Origin: Limnohabitans sp. B9-3
GTDB taxonomy: Bacteria > Pseudomonadota > Gammaproteobacteria > Burkholderiales > Burkholderiaceae_C
Length of the DNA: 64,000 nucleotides
Reading direction: 5' to 3'
Assembly: GCF_002778325.1 (NCBI RefSeq)
Contig: NZ_NESI01000003.1
Span: 124,001-188,000, forward strand
The notes under the pieces were generated by a model. It was not told the DNA's origin, ran no database searches, and worked only from the letters and a program-made list of their open reading frames with translations. Every line of letters begins with the position of its first letter. Within the stretch, counting starts at the first letter, position 1. Made by a program: the position numbers and the translations under genes. This document shows positions 1 to 8,272 of the stretch, one piece after another.

Positions 1-51
1 GGCCGCGAGCTGTTTCAAATGTTGTCGGCGATGGGTCGGCAGGTTTGGCAT
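1..51 (-). CDS. Start of a probable SoxY (partial)
   Basis: Only the first 17 codons lie in the window; the gene runs off the left edge. The peptide has a twin-arginine-like stretch, RRQHLKQLAA, directly after the start. That fits the Tat signal of SoxY, the carrier subunit of the Sox thiosulfate oxidation complex, which often follows soxX. It starts 16 nt after the soxX stop in the same direction, so it is probably co-transcribed. The identity is inferred from context and signal type only; another Tat-exported protein would fit equally well. Confidence 0.45.
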   Translation of the reverse strand, partial: MPNLPTHRRQHLKQLAA

Positions 52-67
52 GGCGCGTGGGTCTGGG

Positions 68-538
68 TTATTGCAAGGTGCTGAGTGCGGCTGCCACCGC
101 TTGGCGCTGCTCGTGCGTGAGCAGGGGACGCAAGCCGTTGGCTAAGTTCAGTCCCTCGATGCTGCCATAAGGCGGCATCAAGGTGTCAGGTTTGATTTTG
201 CGTGCATCCGTGACCCATTGCAAAAGGGTTGCCGTGTTGTAGCGCCCGCCCACGCCGTCTAATGGCGGTCCAAAACTACCTTGCATACCCACGCCTTTTG
301 GCGCCAGTTTGGTCAGTTGTGTGGTGCTCAGGGCGTGGCACGTCAAGCAGTTGCCTGATTGCCGATCGAGGATGATTTGGAACCCTGCTTCCACTTGGGC
401 ATCAACGTCGGTGACAACGCGTGCTGTGTCTGGATGGCGAGGTGGCGTTTGTCCGTGTGAGGCGCTATGCATCAGCCACACACAGAGTACGCTCCAAAGT
501 ACCCTGCGTGGGTGGTGGGTTTGGACTTTGTGCTTCAT
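68..538 (-). CDS. soxX: Sulfur oxidation c-type cytochrome SoxX
   Basis: 156-residue periplasmic monoheme cytochrome. With SoxA it forms the SoxAX complex that couples thiosulfate oxidatively to the SoxY carrier cysteine. An N-terminal signal peptide covers about residues 1-30. The heme motif CLTCH lies at residues 64-68, and Met121 in LMPPYG is the likely distal ligand region. The spacing and the FGPPLDGVGGRYN segment are typical of SoxX. The ATG at 538 gives a proper signal peptide; longer in-frame readings run into the upstream gene. The start overlaps the stop of the exporter gene by 4 nt (ATGA), implying translational coupling, and a probable soxY follows. Thiosulfate oxidation is inferred from family membership. 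Confidence 0.85.
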   Translation of the reverse strand: MKHKVQTHHPRRVLWSVLCVWLMHSASHGQTPPRHPDTARVVTDVDAQVEAGFQIILDRQSGNCLTCHALSTTQLTKLAPKGVGMQGSFGPPLDGVGGRYNTATLLQWVTDARKIKPDTLMPPYGSIEGLNLANGLRPLLTHEQRQAVAAALSTLQ

Positions 539-1440
539 CGTTTGCGCAACCCTAAAAACATCACCGTTGCCACCACCAGCAAGCCACCGATGACTTGGAT
601 TGGGGCAATCGCTTGGTCCAGTAAAATCCAAGCCAACACCAAGGCAAACACCGGCTCCACATTCATGATGGCCGAGTTGCCCACCACGCCTAAGCGCGGT
701 AGCACGGTGAACATGATGGTGAACGCTGTGCCATACAAATAAGTGAGCGCGCCTAAGCCCCACCAGCCGGCTGAAGCAGTGGGTAGGTGAAAACCACCCT
801 GCGCTGCCACAACGCTGCTGCCGAGCAGGAACACCAAGCTCATGGTGCTGAGGGTGCGCAGGCGGCCGTCTAAGTCGCCGGCTTCGTGCTGGGTGAACAC
901 CAAAGCCAAGCCAAAGGTGGCGGCTGCGGTGAGTGCAAATGCGACGCCGACGCCAATCACGGCCCATTGCGCTTGAGCGCCTAGGCCAGAGGCTGCCCCG
1001 AAGACGTCGAGTGCCAGCGCCAAGCCTAAGAGCATCACCGGCATGGCGCGTAGCAATGTCTGGTCAGTCTTGTGTCCGTAGACGATGCGATCCCACAACG
1101 CTGTCCAGAGTGGGTAGGTGTTAAAAGCCAGCAGGGCCAAGGCCACAGGCAAACGCGCCACCGATGAATACAGGCACAGGCTCTGAATGCCCACCAGCAG
1201 GCCAACAGCCAGCAAACCACGTTTGTGTTGGCGCGTCAACCGCATGGACACACGGTGATGCCATAGCAAGCATGCCACCACAAAAGCCGTGATACCGCTG
1301 CGGATGGTCACGGCGGTGGCGACATCCACCCCGTTTTGAAACGCAAATCGAGCCGCCACATGGTTGGAGCCCATCATCAACGCGATGAGCAACAGCGTGG
1401 CAAAGGCCGTTGCCGAAAGGCGAGTTCGAGTGACAGTCAT
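535..1440 (-). CDS. EamA/DMT-family transporter
   Basis: 301-residue inner-membrane protein of the drug/metabolite transporter superfamily with about ten hydrophobic segments in two EamA repeats. It begins with a helix carrying the MMGSNHVAARFAF segment typical of EamA repeat 1. The ATG at 1440 places this hydrophobic start at the usual position; an upstream ATG at 1482 would add 14 residues of no evident value. The stop overlaps the soxX start by 4 nt, so the exporter heads a unit running into sox genes. The substrate cannot be read from sequence; amino-acid, metabolite or sulfur-compound export are all possible. Confidence 0.8.
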   Translation of the reverse strand: MTVTRTRLSATAFATLLLIALMMGSNHVAARFAFQNGVDVATAVTIRSGITAFVVACLLWHHRVSMRLTRQHKRGLLAVGLLVGIQSLCLYSSVARLPVALALLAFNTYPLWTALWDRIVYGHKTDQTLLRAMPVMLLGLALALDVFGAASGLGAQAQWAVIGVGVAFALTAAATFGLALVFTQHEAGDLDGRLRTLSTMSLVFLLGSSVVAAQGGFHLPTASAGWWGLGALTYLYGTAFTIMFTVLPRLGVVGNSAIMNVEPVFALVLAWILLDQAIAPIQVIGGLLVVATVMFLGLRKR

Positions 1441-1647
1441 TTTTTCAGCATAAGGCAAGGTGAGAAGACGTGCGGTCGCCACCGTGTCTTTTGCGGCAGG
1501 AATGACATTTTTGTAACATTAATAATATTTGTAGAATTCCTTACATGATTGAACATACGCCAATTGGTGTATCTGTTAATATCCATATAAAGAATACGTC
1601 TAAGACAATTTTGTGAGATTCCCAGTTTTAACATTTGAGGCACTCTC
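1441..1647. promoter_or_regulatory. Divergent AT-rich intergenic region
   Basis: A 207-bp spacer between the leftward exporter/sox unit and the rightward winged-helix gene. It is clearly more AT-rich than its surroundings (for example ttgtaacattaataatattt near 1512-1531) and is expected to hold both promoters. No single -35/-10 pair or operator could be assigned with confidence. Confidence 0.45.
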
Positions 1648-2010
1648 TTGAAAATCGCTTACTTGCGCTATCTCCAGCTGATCGAATCCCTCAATACAGA
1701 ACCTTCGAGTCGCATGTCGGAGATGGATCCCTTGGCGAAACAGTTGCTGGACAAGATTTTGTTGCGCCACACCCAAGACAATCCCATGACGGTGAGCGAC
1801 GCCATGGCGTTGTCCTTCATTGCCTCTCCCGCCACGATTCAGCGTAAATTGGATTTGCTGCGCGAATCAGGTCTGATCGAGCAAGTCTTCAAAGGTAAAA
1901 ACCGCCGTACCAAATATTTGGTAACGACGGCTTTGTCAGAACAATATTTCAAAGACTTGAGCGATGCGATGGCTCAAGCCGTCGCCCAACCTGATGAGAT
2001 GAGCGCTTAA
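1648..2010 (+). CDS. Small winged-helix (MarR-like) DNA-binding protein
   Basis: 120-residue protein with a central winged-helix segment around residues 48-90: a helix-turn-helix part (MTVSDAMALSF, then SPATIQRKLDLLRESGLI) followed by a basic wing (GKNRRTKY). This resembles the MarR/ArsR type of fold. The start is TTG at 1648, the first codon giving an uninterrupted N-terminal helix; ATGs inside would truncate it. It is divergent from the exporter/soxX unit, so it could regulate that unit, which is inference only. Its last 4 nt overlap the stop of the convergent DUF1080 gene. I do not recognise a named family. Confidence 0.7.
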   Translation: MKIAYLRYLQLIESLNTEPSSRMSEMDPLAKQLLDKILLRHTQDNPMTVSDAMALSFIASPATIQRKLDLLRESGLIEQVFKGKNRRTKYLVTTALSEQYFKDLSDAMAQAVAQPDEMSA

Positions 2011-2609
2011 ATCGGGCGTGTCAAGACTTTGCGGAATTTCACAACGCCGCTGCCAAACTGAAGCGCCATGTAGCCGCTGCTGAATTTGTTGTCGATGGCG
2101 TCTGCGGTGACAACGCCATTGAGTTTCACAGTCAATTTGTTATTTTTGGCCTTGATTTCTAAGGTGTTCCATTGCCCACCCGCCTTAGGCATCGGTGAGA
2201 CTTTCGCGACATCCACAATCGCACCTGTGCCGTAGCTTGGGTCAGGGCGCGTGTCCCAAACATTGATTTCGTAGCAGCTGTCAGCTCCAATTTTTTGAGC
2301 GTCTTGGCAGCGAATGAAGATACCGCTGTTGGTGTGTGTGTCCACCCAGATTTCTGCGTAAATTTCTTGGTCGGTGAAGGTTTGCTTGCTGACGAGATAA
2401 CTGGGCCCTTTGCTGCGCAGCAAGTCGGCTTGAATGGCGCCGTCTTGAAGGCGCCAATTGGCATCGCCCACCAAGGTCCAACCATTGAGGTTACTGCTGC
2501 TGTCAAAAAGTGCCGTCCAGCCGTGGGCCGGGGGAGATAGTTGGGCGCAGGCGGCCAAGCAAAGGGTTGCGAGTGGTGCAGCCATGCGTTTGAGTAGGGT
2601 GAATTTCAT
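2007..2609 (-). CDS. DUF1080 (3-keto-disaccharide hydrolase-like) lipoprotein
   Basis: 200-residue lipoprotein. The signal peptide ends in a lipobox (LCLAAC, Cys20), so it is probably membrane-anchored and periplasm-facing. The body is a concanavalin-like beta-sandwich of the DUF1080 type: WTALFDSSSNLNGWTLVG opens the domain and the SGIFIRCQ and GSGVVKFRKV segments recur in the family. Members bind or cleave modified glycans, but the substrate here is unknown. It is monocistronic, convergent with the winged-helix gene, and followed upstream by tRNA-Arg. Confidence 0.75.
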   Translation of the reverse strand: MKFTLLKRMAAPLATLCLAACAQLSPPAHGWTALFDSSSNLNGWTLVGDANWRLQDGAIQADLLRSKGPSYLVSKQTFTDQEIYAEIWVDTHTNSGIFIRCQDAQKIGADSCYEINVWDTRPDPSYGTGAIVDVAKVSPMPKAGGQWNTLEIKAKNNKLTVKLNGVVTADAIDNKFSSGYMALQFGSGVVKFRKVLTRPI

Positions 2610-2640
2610 GGGGGTGTCTCCAGTTAGCGAAGCTTAAGTC

Positions 2641-2715
2641 TGGTGCCTCCGACGGGAATCGAACCCATATCTACACCTTAGGAGGGAGTCGTTCTATCCA
2701 TTGAACTACGGCGGC
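2641..2715 (-). tRNA. tRNA-Arg(CCT)
   Basis: 75 nt including an encoded CCA end. The cloverleaf reads on the minus strand: acceptor GCCGCCG/CGGAGGC with one G-A mismatch at pair 4, a D-arm with AATGGATAGAAC, an anticodon loop CTCCTAA giving anticodon CCT, and a T-loop TTCGATT. It decodes AGG. It stands alone between two leftward genes, not in a tRNA cluster. Confidence 0.93.
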
Positions 2716-2737
2716 GGCTGATGTGTATTTTAGAGAC

Positions 2738-3922
2738 TCACTTGCTCAACATCCGCATGGCTTCTTCCAAGCCTTTCAAGGTCATGGGGTACATGCGGTT
2801 GCTCATGAGCTGCTGAATGATGCTGACGCTTTGGCGGTATTGCCACACACCTTGCGGTTCAGGGTTGATCCACGCGTATTTAGGGAACGCATGGGTGAGG
2901 CGTTGCAGCCATTCAGCGCCCGCCTCTTCGTTGTTGTATTCCACGCTGCCACCGGGCTGCACAATTTCGTACGGGCTCATGGTGGCATCACCAATGAAGA
3001 TGAGTTTGTAGTCTTTGTTGTACTTGCGCAGGATGTCAACCGTGGCGAATTTCTCGGCAAAGCGGCGTTTGTTGTTGCGCCACATGAAGTCGTACACGCA
3101 GTTGTGGAAGTAATAAAACTCCAAGTGTTTGAACTCAGCTTTGGCAGCAGAGAACATCTCTTCCACACGCGCGATGTGATCGTCCATGGTGCCGCCCACA
3201 TCCATGAGCAGCAGGACTTTCACGTTGTTGTGGCGCTCGGGCCGCATCAAAATATCGAGGTAACCGGCGTTGGCTGCGGTTTTGTGGATGGTGCCTTCCA
3301 AGTCCAGTTCTTCGACGGAGCCTTCACGCGCAAAGCGACGCAAACGGCGCAGGGCGACTTTGATATTGCGCGTGCCCAGCTCTTGGGTATCGTCGTAGTC
3401 TTGGTAGCTACGCTGGTCCCAGACTTTGACAGCGCTTTTGTTGCCACCTTTGCCGCCAATGCGAACACCTTGTGGGTTGTACCCCCCGTTGCCGAACGGC
3501 GATGTGCCGCCTGTGCCGATCCATTTGTTGCCGCCTTCATGGCGTTCTTTTTGTTCTTCAAGACGCTTTTTGAGCGTCTCCATCAACTCGTCCCAGCCCA
3601 TTTTTTCAATGGCGGCTTTTTGTTCTGGGGTGAGTTCTTTTTGCAGTATTTTCTCGAGCCAGTCCAACGGCACGTCTTTGGTGAAGTCGGTGAGCCTCTC
3701 GACGCCTTTGAAGTACGCACCAAAGGCGCGGTCAAATTTGTCGTAGTGTTTTTCATCTTTGACCAAGATGAGGCGACTCAAGAAATAGAAATCATCCAAA
3801 CTGCAGGCGTCGCTGCCGGGGCCTACCACTTGGGCTTTCAGGGCCTCCAAAAGCGTCAGGTATTCCTTGACGGAGACGGGCAGTTTGGCGGCACGCAGGG
3901 TGTAGAAAAAATCGGTCAGCAT
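2738..3922 (-). CDS. VWA domain-containing CoxE-like protein
   Basis: 394-residue cytosolic protein with a C-terminal von Willebrand factor A domain (about residues 233-390). The metal-binding MIDAS motif is degenerate: DVGGTM from Asp241, where DxSxS is canonical, although later acidic and Thr residues are present. A Gly-rich linker (about 129-165) joins it to an alpha-helical N-terminal half. Such proteins work with MoxR AAA ATPases as chaperone-like machines that insert metals or remodel complexes. The MoxR partner is encoded upstream at 4157-5011 with a small membrane protein between them. The client complex is unknown; nothing nearby encodes a molybdenum enzyme. Confidence 0.85.
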   Translation of the reverse strand: MLTDFFYTLRAAKLPVSVKEYLTLLEALKAQVVGPGSDACSLDDFYFLSRLILVKDEKHYDKFDRAFGAYFKGVERLTDFTKDVPLDWLEKILQKELTPEQKAAIEKMGWDELMETLKKRLEEQKERHEGGNKWIGTGGTSPFGNGGYNPQGVRIGGKGGNKSAVKVWDQRSYQDYDDTQELGTRNIKVALRRLRRFAREGSVEELDLEGTIHKTAANAGYLDILMRPERHNNVKVLLLMDVGGTMDDHIARVEEMFSAAKAEFKHLEFYYFHNCVYDFMWRNNKRRFAEKFATVDILRKYNKDYKLIFIGDATMSPYEIVQPGGSVEYNNEEAGAEWLQRLTHAFPKYAWINPEPQGVWQYRQSVSIIQQLMSNRMYPMTLKGLEEAMRMLSK

Positions 3923-3930
3923 GGCGTGGG

Positions 3931-4146
3931 TCAGTCTTCTTTCGCCTTGCGTGTGTGCAATCGGCGGGCCGCTTGTAAGCCAATACCACCGCCCAAGCCC
4001 ACCAGCAAAATTGCGACCATGCTACCCGCGCCATAGCCTTCGGCAAACAAGTTCAGCCCAAACGTCACGCCTAAGCCATAACCCAGCAGGGCGCCAACCA
4101 CGAAGCCCAGGGCATCGGTCAAACCTTCAATGAATTGTGCAAGCAT
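3931..4146 (-). CDS. Small glycine-rich membrane protein
   Basis: 71-residue protein starting at the ATG at 4146 (MLAQFIEGLTDALG). It has two hydrophobic Gly/Ala-rich segments (FVVGALLGYGLGVTFGL and MVAILLVGLGGGIGL) and a basic tail, so it is probably an inner-membrane hairpin. It lies between the MoxR ATPase and its VWA partner in the same direction with short gaps (10 and 8 nt). I do not recognise the family. A membrane anchor or regulator for the MoxR/VWA pair is a guess from position. Confidence 0.65.
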   Translation of the reverse strand: MLAQFIEGLTDALGFVVGALLGYGLGVTFGLNLFAEGYGAGSMVAILLVGLGGGIGLQAARRLHTRKAKED

Positions 4147-4156
4147 GAGCGTGCGA

Positions 4157-5011
4157 TCAGCGGTTGCGGCTTTGCATGAACACCAGTTTTTCAAACAGTG
4201 TCACGTCTTGCTCGGTTTTCAACAGCGCGCCGACCAAGGGCGGCACGGCAACTTTCTCATCTGCCGTTTGCAGGACAGACAAGGGAATGTCTTCTGCCAC
4301 CAGCAGTTTGAGCCAGTCGATGAGTTCACTCGTCGATGGCTTTTTCTTCAAACCGGGTAAGTTGCGAATGTCAAAGAAGGTTTTCATCGCCATGCTCAGC
4401 AACTCTTGCTTGATGTTGGGAAAGTGCACGGCCACGATTTGACGCATGGTGTCCGAATCGGGGAACTTGATGTAGTGGAAAAAGCAGCGGCGCAAGAACG
4501 CATCAGGCAGCTCTTTTTCGTTGTTCGAGGTGATGAACACCAAGGGACGGTTTTTGGCTTTGATCAGCTGGCGCGTCTCGTAGCAATAAAACTCCATGCG
4601 GTCGAGTTCGCGCAACAAGTCGTTGGGAAATTCGATGTCGGCTTTGTCGATCTCGTCAATCAGCAAGGCAATGGGCTCTTCGGCCATGAAGGCTTGCCAC
4701 AACACGCCTTTGATGATGTAGTTGTCGATGTTTTTGACGCGCTCGCCGCCGTCTAAATCAGACATTTGGCTGTCGCGCAGTCGACTGACCGCGTCGTACT
4801 CGTACAAGCCTTGCTGCGCCTTGGTGGTCGATTTGATATGCCACTGCAGCAAAGGCATGCCCAGCGACTGAGCCACCTCTTCGGCCAACATGGTCTTGCC
4901 GGTGCCGGGTTCGCCTTTGACCAACAAGGGGCGCTTGAGCGTCATGGCGGCGTTGACGGCCAACATTAAGTCTGGGGTGGTGACGTAGTTCTCGGTACCG
5001 GTGAATTTCAT
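4157..5011 (-). CDS. MoxR family AAA+ ATPase
   Basis: 284-residue AAA+ ATPase. Walker A is GEPGTGKT (33-40) and Walker B is ALLIDEID (115-122), with an ITSNN sensor-1 segment near 172. Length and motifs are those of the MoxR group, which partner VWA proteins to mature or remodel target enzymes. It heads a three-gene leftward unit with the small membrane protein and the VWA protein. A 63-bp divergent spacer separates it from cytochrome c4, so both promoters must be compact. Confidence 0.9.
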   Translation of the reverse strand: MKFTGTENYVTTPDLMLAVNAAMTLKRPLLVKGEPGTGKTMLAEEVAQSLGMPLLQWHIKSTTKAQQGLYEYDAVSRLRDSQMSDLDGGERVKNIDNYIIKGVLWQAFMAEEPIALLIDEIDKADIEFPNDLLRELDRMEFYCYETRQLIKAKNRPLVFITSNNEKELPDAFLRRCFFHYIKFPDSDTMRQIVAVHFPNIKQELLSMAMKTFFDIRNLPGLKKKPSTSELIDWLKLLVAEDIPLSVLQTADEKVAVPPLVGALLKTEQDVTLFEKLVFMQSRNR

Positions 5012-5074
5012 GGTGAGGGGCTCTATATAATTGAAGGCTGACTTTAATCAATCTGTCTCGGCTGGATTTGCACT

Positions 5075-5737
5075 ATGAACAAGTTTCTCTCAATCACATT
5101 CGCTTTCGTTGTCGCCGCTGCGACCTTTTCAAGCCAAGCGCAAGAGCTCAAAGGCGATGCCAAAGCTGGCGAAACCAAAATTGCCATGTGTATCGGTTGC
5201 CACGGCATTATTGGCTACCAAGCCAGTTTCCCTGAAGTTTACAAAGTCCCCAAAATTTCTGGCCAAGGCGAGAAGTACATCGCCAATGCACTGACAGCTT
5301 ACAAAAAGGGCGAGCGCAAGCACCCCACCATGCGCAGCATTGCGACCAGTTTGACCGAGCAAGACATTGCTGACCTGTCCGCTTACTACAGCGCGCACGG
5401 CAAAGTGGAAGGCGCTGTTCTGCCAGAAGCCGCCACCGAAGCCAAAGGTAATGTGGCCGCCTTGTTGACCAAGGGTGCATGCGCCTCTTGTCACGGCGCT
5501 AACTTCGCCAAGCCGATTGATCCGAGCTACCCCAAGATTGCGGGCCAATATGCCGACTACCTGTTTGTCGCTTTGAAATCCTACAAAGTGGAAGGCACAT
5601 CGTCATGGGGCCGTACCAATGGCGTGATGGGTGGTGTTGCCAAGCAGTTCAGCAATGCTGAACTCAAAGAATTGGCCAACTATTTGGCAGCTCAGCAAGG
5701 CGACATGAAAACCTTGCCACAGTCGAAATTCCGTTGA
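5075..5737 (+). CDS. Diheme cytochrome c4
   Basis: 220-residue periplasmic electron carrier. A signal peptide (about 1-22, ending SSQAQ) is followed by two homologous cytochrome c domains with heme motifs CIGCH (39-43) and CASCH (136-140). Met residues in HPTMRS and NGVMGG are likely sixth ligands. The length fits cytochrome c4, which passes electrons from the bc1 complex to terminal oxidases; the caa3-like oxidase genes of this window are plausible partners. It is a single-gene unit ending at a strong bidirectional terminator. Confidence 0.9.
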   Translation: MNKFLSITFAFVVAAATFSSQAQELKGDAKAGETKIAMCIGCHGIIGYQASFPEVYKVPKISGQGEKYIANALTAYKKGERKHPTMRSIATSLTEQDIADLSAYYSAHGKVEGAVLPEAATEAKGNVAALLTKGACASCHGANFAKPIDPSYPKIAGQYADYLFVALKSYKVEGTSSWGRTNGVMGGVAKQFSNAELKELANYLAAQQGDMKTLPQSKFR

Positions 5738-5752
5738 ACTGAATTTCTTCAA

Positions 5753-5789
5753 ACGTTAAAAAGCCCGCTGCGCGCGGGCTTTTTAACGT
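5753..5789. terminator. Bidirectional intrinsic terminator
   Basis: Perfect 16-bp inverted repeat with a 5-nt loop. The GCCCGC/GCGGGC core is flanked by A and T runs on both sides, so it can terminate cytochrome c4 (+) and the convergent DUF1841 gene (-). Confidence 0.9.
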
Positions 5790-5805
5790 CTGTCTGCGGT
5801 GAAGT

Positions 5806-6240
5806 TCAATCCCGCGTAGCTCGCCGTTGCACCGCGTCGATGTAGGCATGACCATCGGGCGGACGACCGCTGCGTTGGCTCTCCCAAATCATTTGGCCCA
5901 AAGCGTCCATGGTTTCATGGTGGGCCGTGTGCAAGCTGTCGCGGCGCACGGTCAGCAACTCAACGGCTTGGCGGATGCCGCGAGGCTGGTCGATCGAGCA
6001 TTGCTCGCTGACCGACAAGTGCATCGACAAATGCAGAAAAGGGTTGACTTGACCATCCTTGACCTCGTACATGCGGGCCAAGGCTGCATCGACGTCGGCA
6101 AAGTCGGCGTGGTATTCGGGGTGCTCGGCCACCCATTGACTGGCAAGGGTTTCGAGTGCGTCCATGGGTTGTGCGTCGCGCCATTTGGCGTAGACCGCAC
6201 AGAAAAAACGCCGTACATCGGCTTGGCTGGGTTCAAACAT
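5806..6240 (-). CDS. DUF1841 family protein
   Basis: 144-residue cytosolic protein beginning MFEPSQADVRRFF, the usual start of DUF1841 proteins in beta- and gammaproteobacteria. It includes the conserved NPFLHLSMHLSVSEQ segment and a C-terminal helix with HETMDALGQMIWESQR. The ATG at 6240 was preferred to one at 6309 because family members start here. Function is unknown. It is divergent from pcaF and convergent with cytochrome c4. Confidence 0.85.
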   Translation of the reverse strand: MFEPSQADVRRFFCAVYAKWRDAQPMDALETLASQWVAEHPEYHADFADVDAALARMYEVKDGQVNPFLHLSMHLSVSEQCSIDQPRGIRQAVELLTVRRDSLHTAHHETMDALGQMIWESQRSGRPPDGHAYIDAVQRRATRD

Positions 6241-6333
6241 GGCTGCATTGTCACTCAGGCGTCCTGGCTGGATCACAAGCAGGAGCGATTGGCTATATTC
6301 AGCCATCAAGATTCAAAATCAACGAGGAAGACC

Positions 6334-7536
6334 ATGAACCAAGCTTTTATTTGTGACGCTATTCGAACGCCTTTCGGTCGCTACGGGGGCGCGTTGTCGT
6401 CCGTGCGTACTGATGATTTGGCCGCTGTACCGCTCAAGGCTTTGATGGCACGTAACCCCAATGTGGATTGGCTGGCCGTGACTGATTTGATTTACGGCTG
6501 TGTGAACCAAGCCGGCGAAGACAACCGCAACGTGGCCCACATGGCCAGTTTGTTGGCCGGTTTGCCCATGGAATTACCCGGTGCGACGATCAACCGTTTG
6601 TGCGGGTCGGGGCTCGATGCCATCGGCACGGCGGCGCGTGCCATCAAATCTGGTGAGGCCACGATGATGATTGCGGGCGGTGTTGAGAGCATGAGCCGCG
6701 CACCCTTTGTGATGCCCAAGGCGGAGAGCGCCTTCAGCCGCAGCAACACCGTGTACGACACCACCATTGGCTGGCGCTTCATCAACAAATTGATGAAAGA
6801 AAAGTATGGCGTTGATTCCATGCCCGAGACGGCAGAGAACGTGGCCACCGACTTCAACATCAACCGAGAAGACCAAGACAAGATGGCCTTGGCCAGCCAA
6901 ATGAAAGCGGTGGCCGCTCAGAAGTCGGGGTTTTTTGACGCTGAAATTTGCCCTGTCACCATCCCCCAGAAAAAGGGCGATGCCGTGGTGGTCAGCCAAG
7001 ACGAACACCCACGCGCCACCAGCATGGAGTCGCTGGCCAAACTCAAGCCCGTGGTGCGCGCCGACGGCACTGTGACGGCCGGTAATGCCAGTGGCGTGAA
7101 CGACGGCGCCTGCGCCTTGCTACTGGCCGATGAGAAAACAGCGGCCAAGCAAGGGTTGACGCCCCGCGCGCGCATTGTCGGCATGGCCACGGCTGGCGTA
7201 CCACCTCGCATCATGGGCATTGGCCCCGCACCTGCCACACAAAAGGTGTTGGCGCTGACAGGGCTGACCTTGGCTGATTTGGATGTCATCGAACTCAACG
7301 AAGCTTTTGCCGCGCAAGGCTTGGCCGTGTTGCGTCAACTCGGTTTGCAAGACGACGACCCGCGTGTCAACCCCAATGGCGGCGCGATCGCTTTGGGCCA
7401 CCCCTTGGGCGCGAGTGGCGCGCGTTTGATGACCACCGCCATCAACCAACTGCACCGCACTGGCGGCCGCTACGCCTTGTGCACCATGTGTATTGGCGTG
7501 GGGCAGGGCATTGCCGTGATTGTTGAACGCGTGTAA
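6334..7536 (+). CDS. pcaF: 3-oxoadipyl-CoA thiolase
   Basis: 400-residue thiolase. Nucleophilic Cys90 lies in RLCGSGLDA, His356 in ALGHPLGASGAR and the general-base Cys386 in CTMCIGVGQG. It cleaves 3-oxoadipyl-CoA to succinyl-CoA and acetyl-CoA in the last step of the beta-ketoadipate pathway. The assignment over other thiolases rests on sequence feel and the adjacent subunits of a 3-oxoacid CoA-transferase. The start at 6334 has a GAGGAAG ribosome-binding site; longer frames upstream are antisense to DUF1841. No pcaBCD or ring-cleavage genes lie nearby. Confidence 0.85.
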   Translation: MNQAFICDAIRTPFGRYGGALSSVRTDDLAAVPLKALMARNPNVDWLAVTDLIYGCVNQAGEDNRNVAHMASLLAGLPMELPGATINRLCGSGLDAIGTAARAIKSGEATMMIAGGVESMSRAPFVMPKAESAFSRSNTVYDTTIGWRFINKLMKEKYGVDSMPETAENVATDFNINREDQDKMALASQMKAVAAQKSGFFDAEICPVTIPQKKGDAVVVSQDEHPRATSMESLAKLKPVVRADGTVTAGNASGVNDGACALLLADEKTAAKQGLTPRARIVGMATAGVPPRIMGIGPAPATQKVLALTGLTLADLDVIELNEAFAAQGLAVLRQLGLQDDDPRVNPNGGAIALGHPLGASGARLMTTAINQLHRTGGRYALCTMCIGVGQGIAVIVERV

Positions 7537-7541
7537 TCACC

Positions 7542-8270
7542 ATGATCAACAAAGTGGCTGACTCCATCGCGCAAGCGCTGGCCAACATCCCCGACCAAGC
7601 CACCGTGATGATTGGTGGCTTTGGCACTGCGGGCATTCCGGATGAGCTGATCGAGGGCTTGATTGCCTCGCTGTCTGACAGCGTGGTGCAAGGCCTGACT
7701 TTGGTCAACAACAACGCGGGCAATGGCGATTCAGGCATTGCGGCGCTGTTGAAAACGGGGCGTGTGCGCAAGATCATTTGTAGCTTTCCGCGCCAAGCCG
7801 ACAGCTATGTGTTTGATGAACTTTACCGCTCGGGCAAGGTGGAGTTGGAGTTGGTCCCGCAGGGCAATTTGTCTGAACGCATTCGTGCGGCAGGTGCTGG
7901 TGTGGGCGCATTTTTTTCACCCACGGGCTATGGCACCGAATTGGCCAAAAACGCGGATGGCTCGCTCAAAGAAACTCGCGAAATCAATGGTCGCATGTAC
8001 GTCTTGGAGCACCCCATTCATGCCGATGTGGCTTTGATCAAGGCTGAAAAAGGCGATCGTTGGGGCAACCTGACTTACCGCAAATCGGCCCGCAACTTTG
8101 GACCTTCGATGGCCATGGCCGCCAAGCGCACCGTGGCTTCTGTGCATGAGGTGGTCGAATTGGGGGCGTTGGACCCCGAGGTCATCGTTACGCCGGGGAT
8201 TTTTGTCACCCATGTGGTGAAAGTGCCGCGTGTCGCCACCCAAGGTGGTGGTTTTAAGAAGGAGGCTTGA
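7542..8270 (+). CDS. pcaI: 3-oxoadipate CoA-transferase subunit A
   Basis: 242-residue alpha subunit of a family I CoA-transferase. It has the GGFGTAGIPDELI motif (about residues 26-38) and the later ADVALIKAEKGDRWGN segment. With PcaJ it transfers CoA from succinyl-CoA to 3-oxoadipate, producing the PcaF substrate. It lies 5 nt after pcaF and overlaps the region just before pcaJ, so the three genes form an operon. An acetoacetate- or butyrate-type transferase is an alternative, but the pcaF linkage favours 3-oxoadipate. Confidence 0.82.
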   Translation: MINKVADSIAQALANIPDQATVMIGGFGTAGIPDELIEGLIASLSDSVVQGLTLVNNNAGNGDSGIAALLKTGRVRKIICSFPRQADSYVFDELYRSGKVELELVPQGNLSERIRAAGAGVGAFFSPTGYGTELAKNADGSLKETREINGRMYVLEHPIHADVALIKAEKGDRWGNLTYRKSARNFGPSMAMAAKRTVASVHEVVELGALDPEVIVTPGIFVTHVVKVPRVATQGGGFKKEA

Positions 8271-8272
8271 GC

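Noticed and set aside
2723..4036. 437-codon open frame opposite the VWA gene
   Set aside because: The minus-strand frame carries a recognisable VWA domain; the plus frame is its shadow and reads as low-information Phe/Val/His repeats.
5827..6333. N-terminal extension of the thiolase frame
   Set aside because: It is antisense to DUF1841, has no thiolase similarity, and a good ribosome-binding site and family start exist at 6334.
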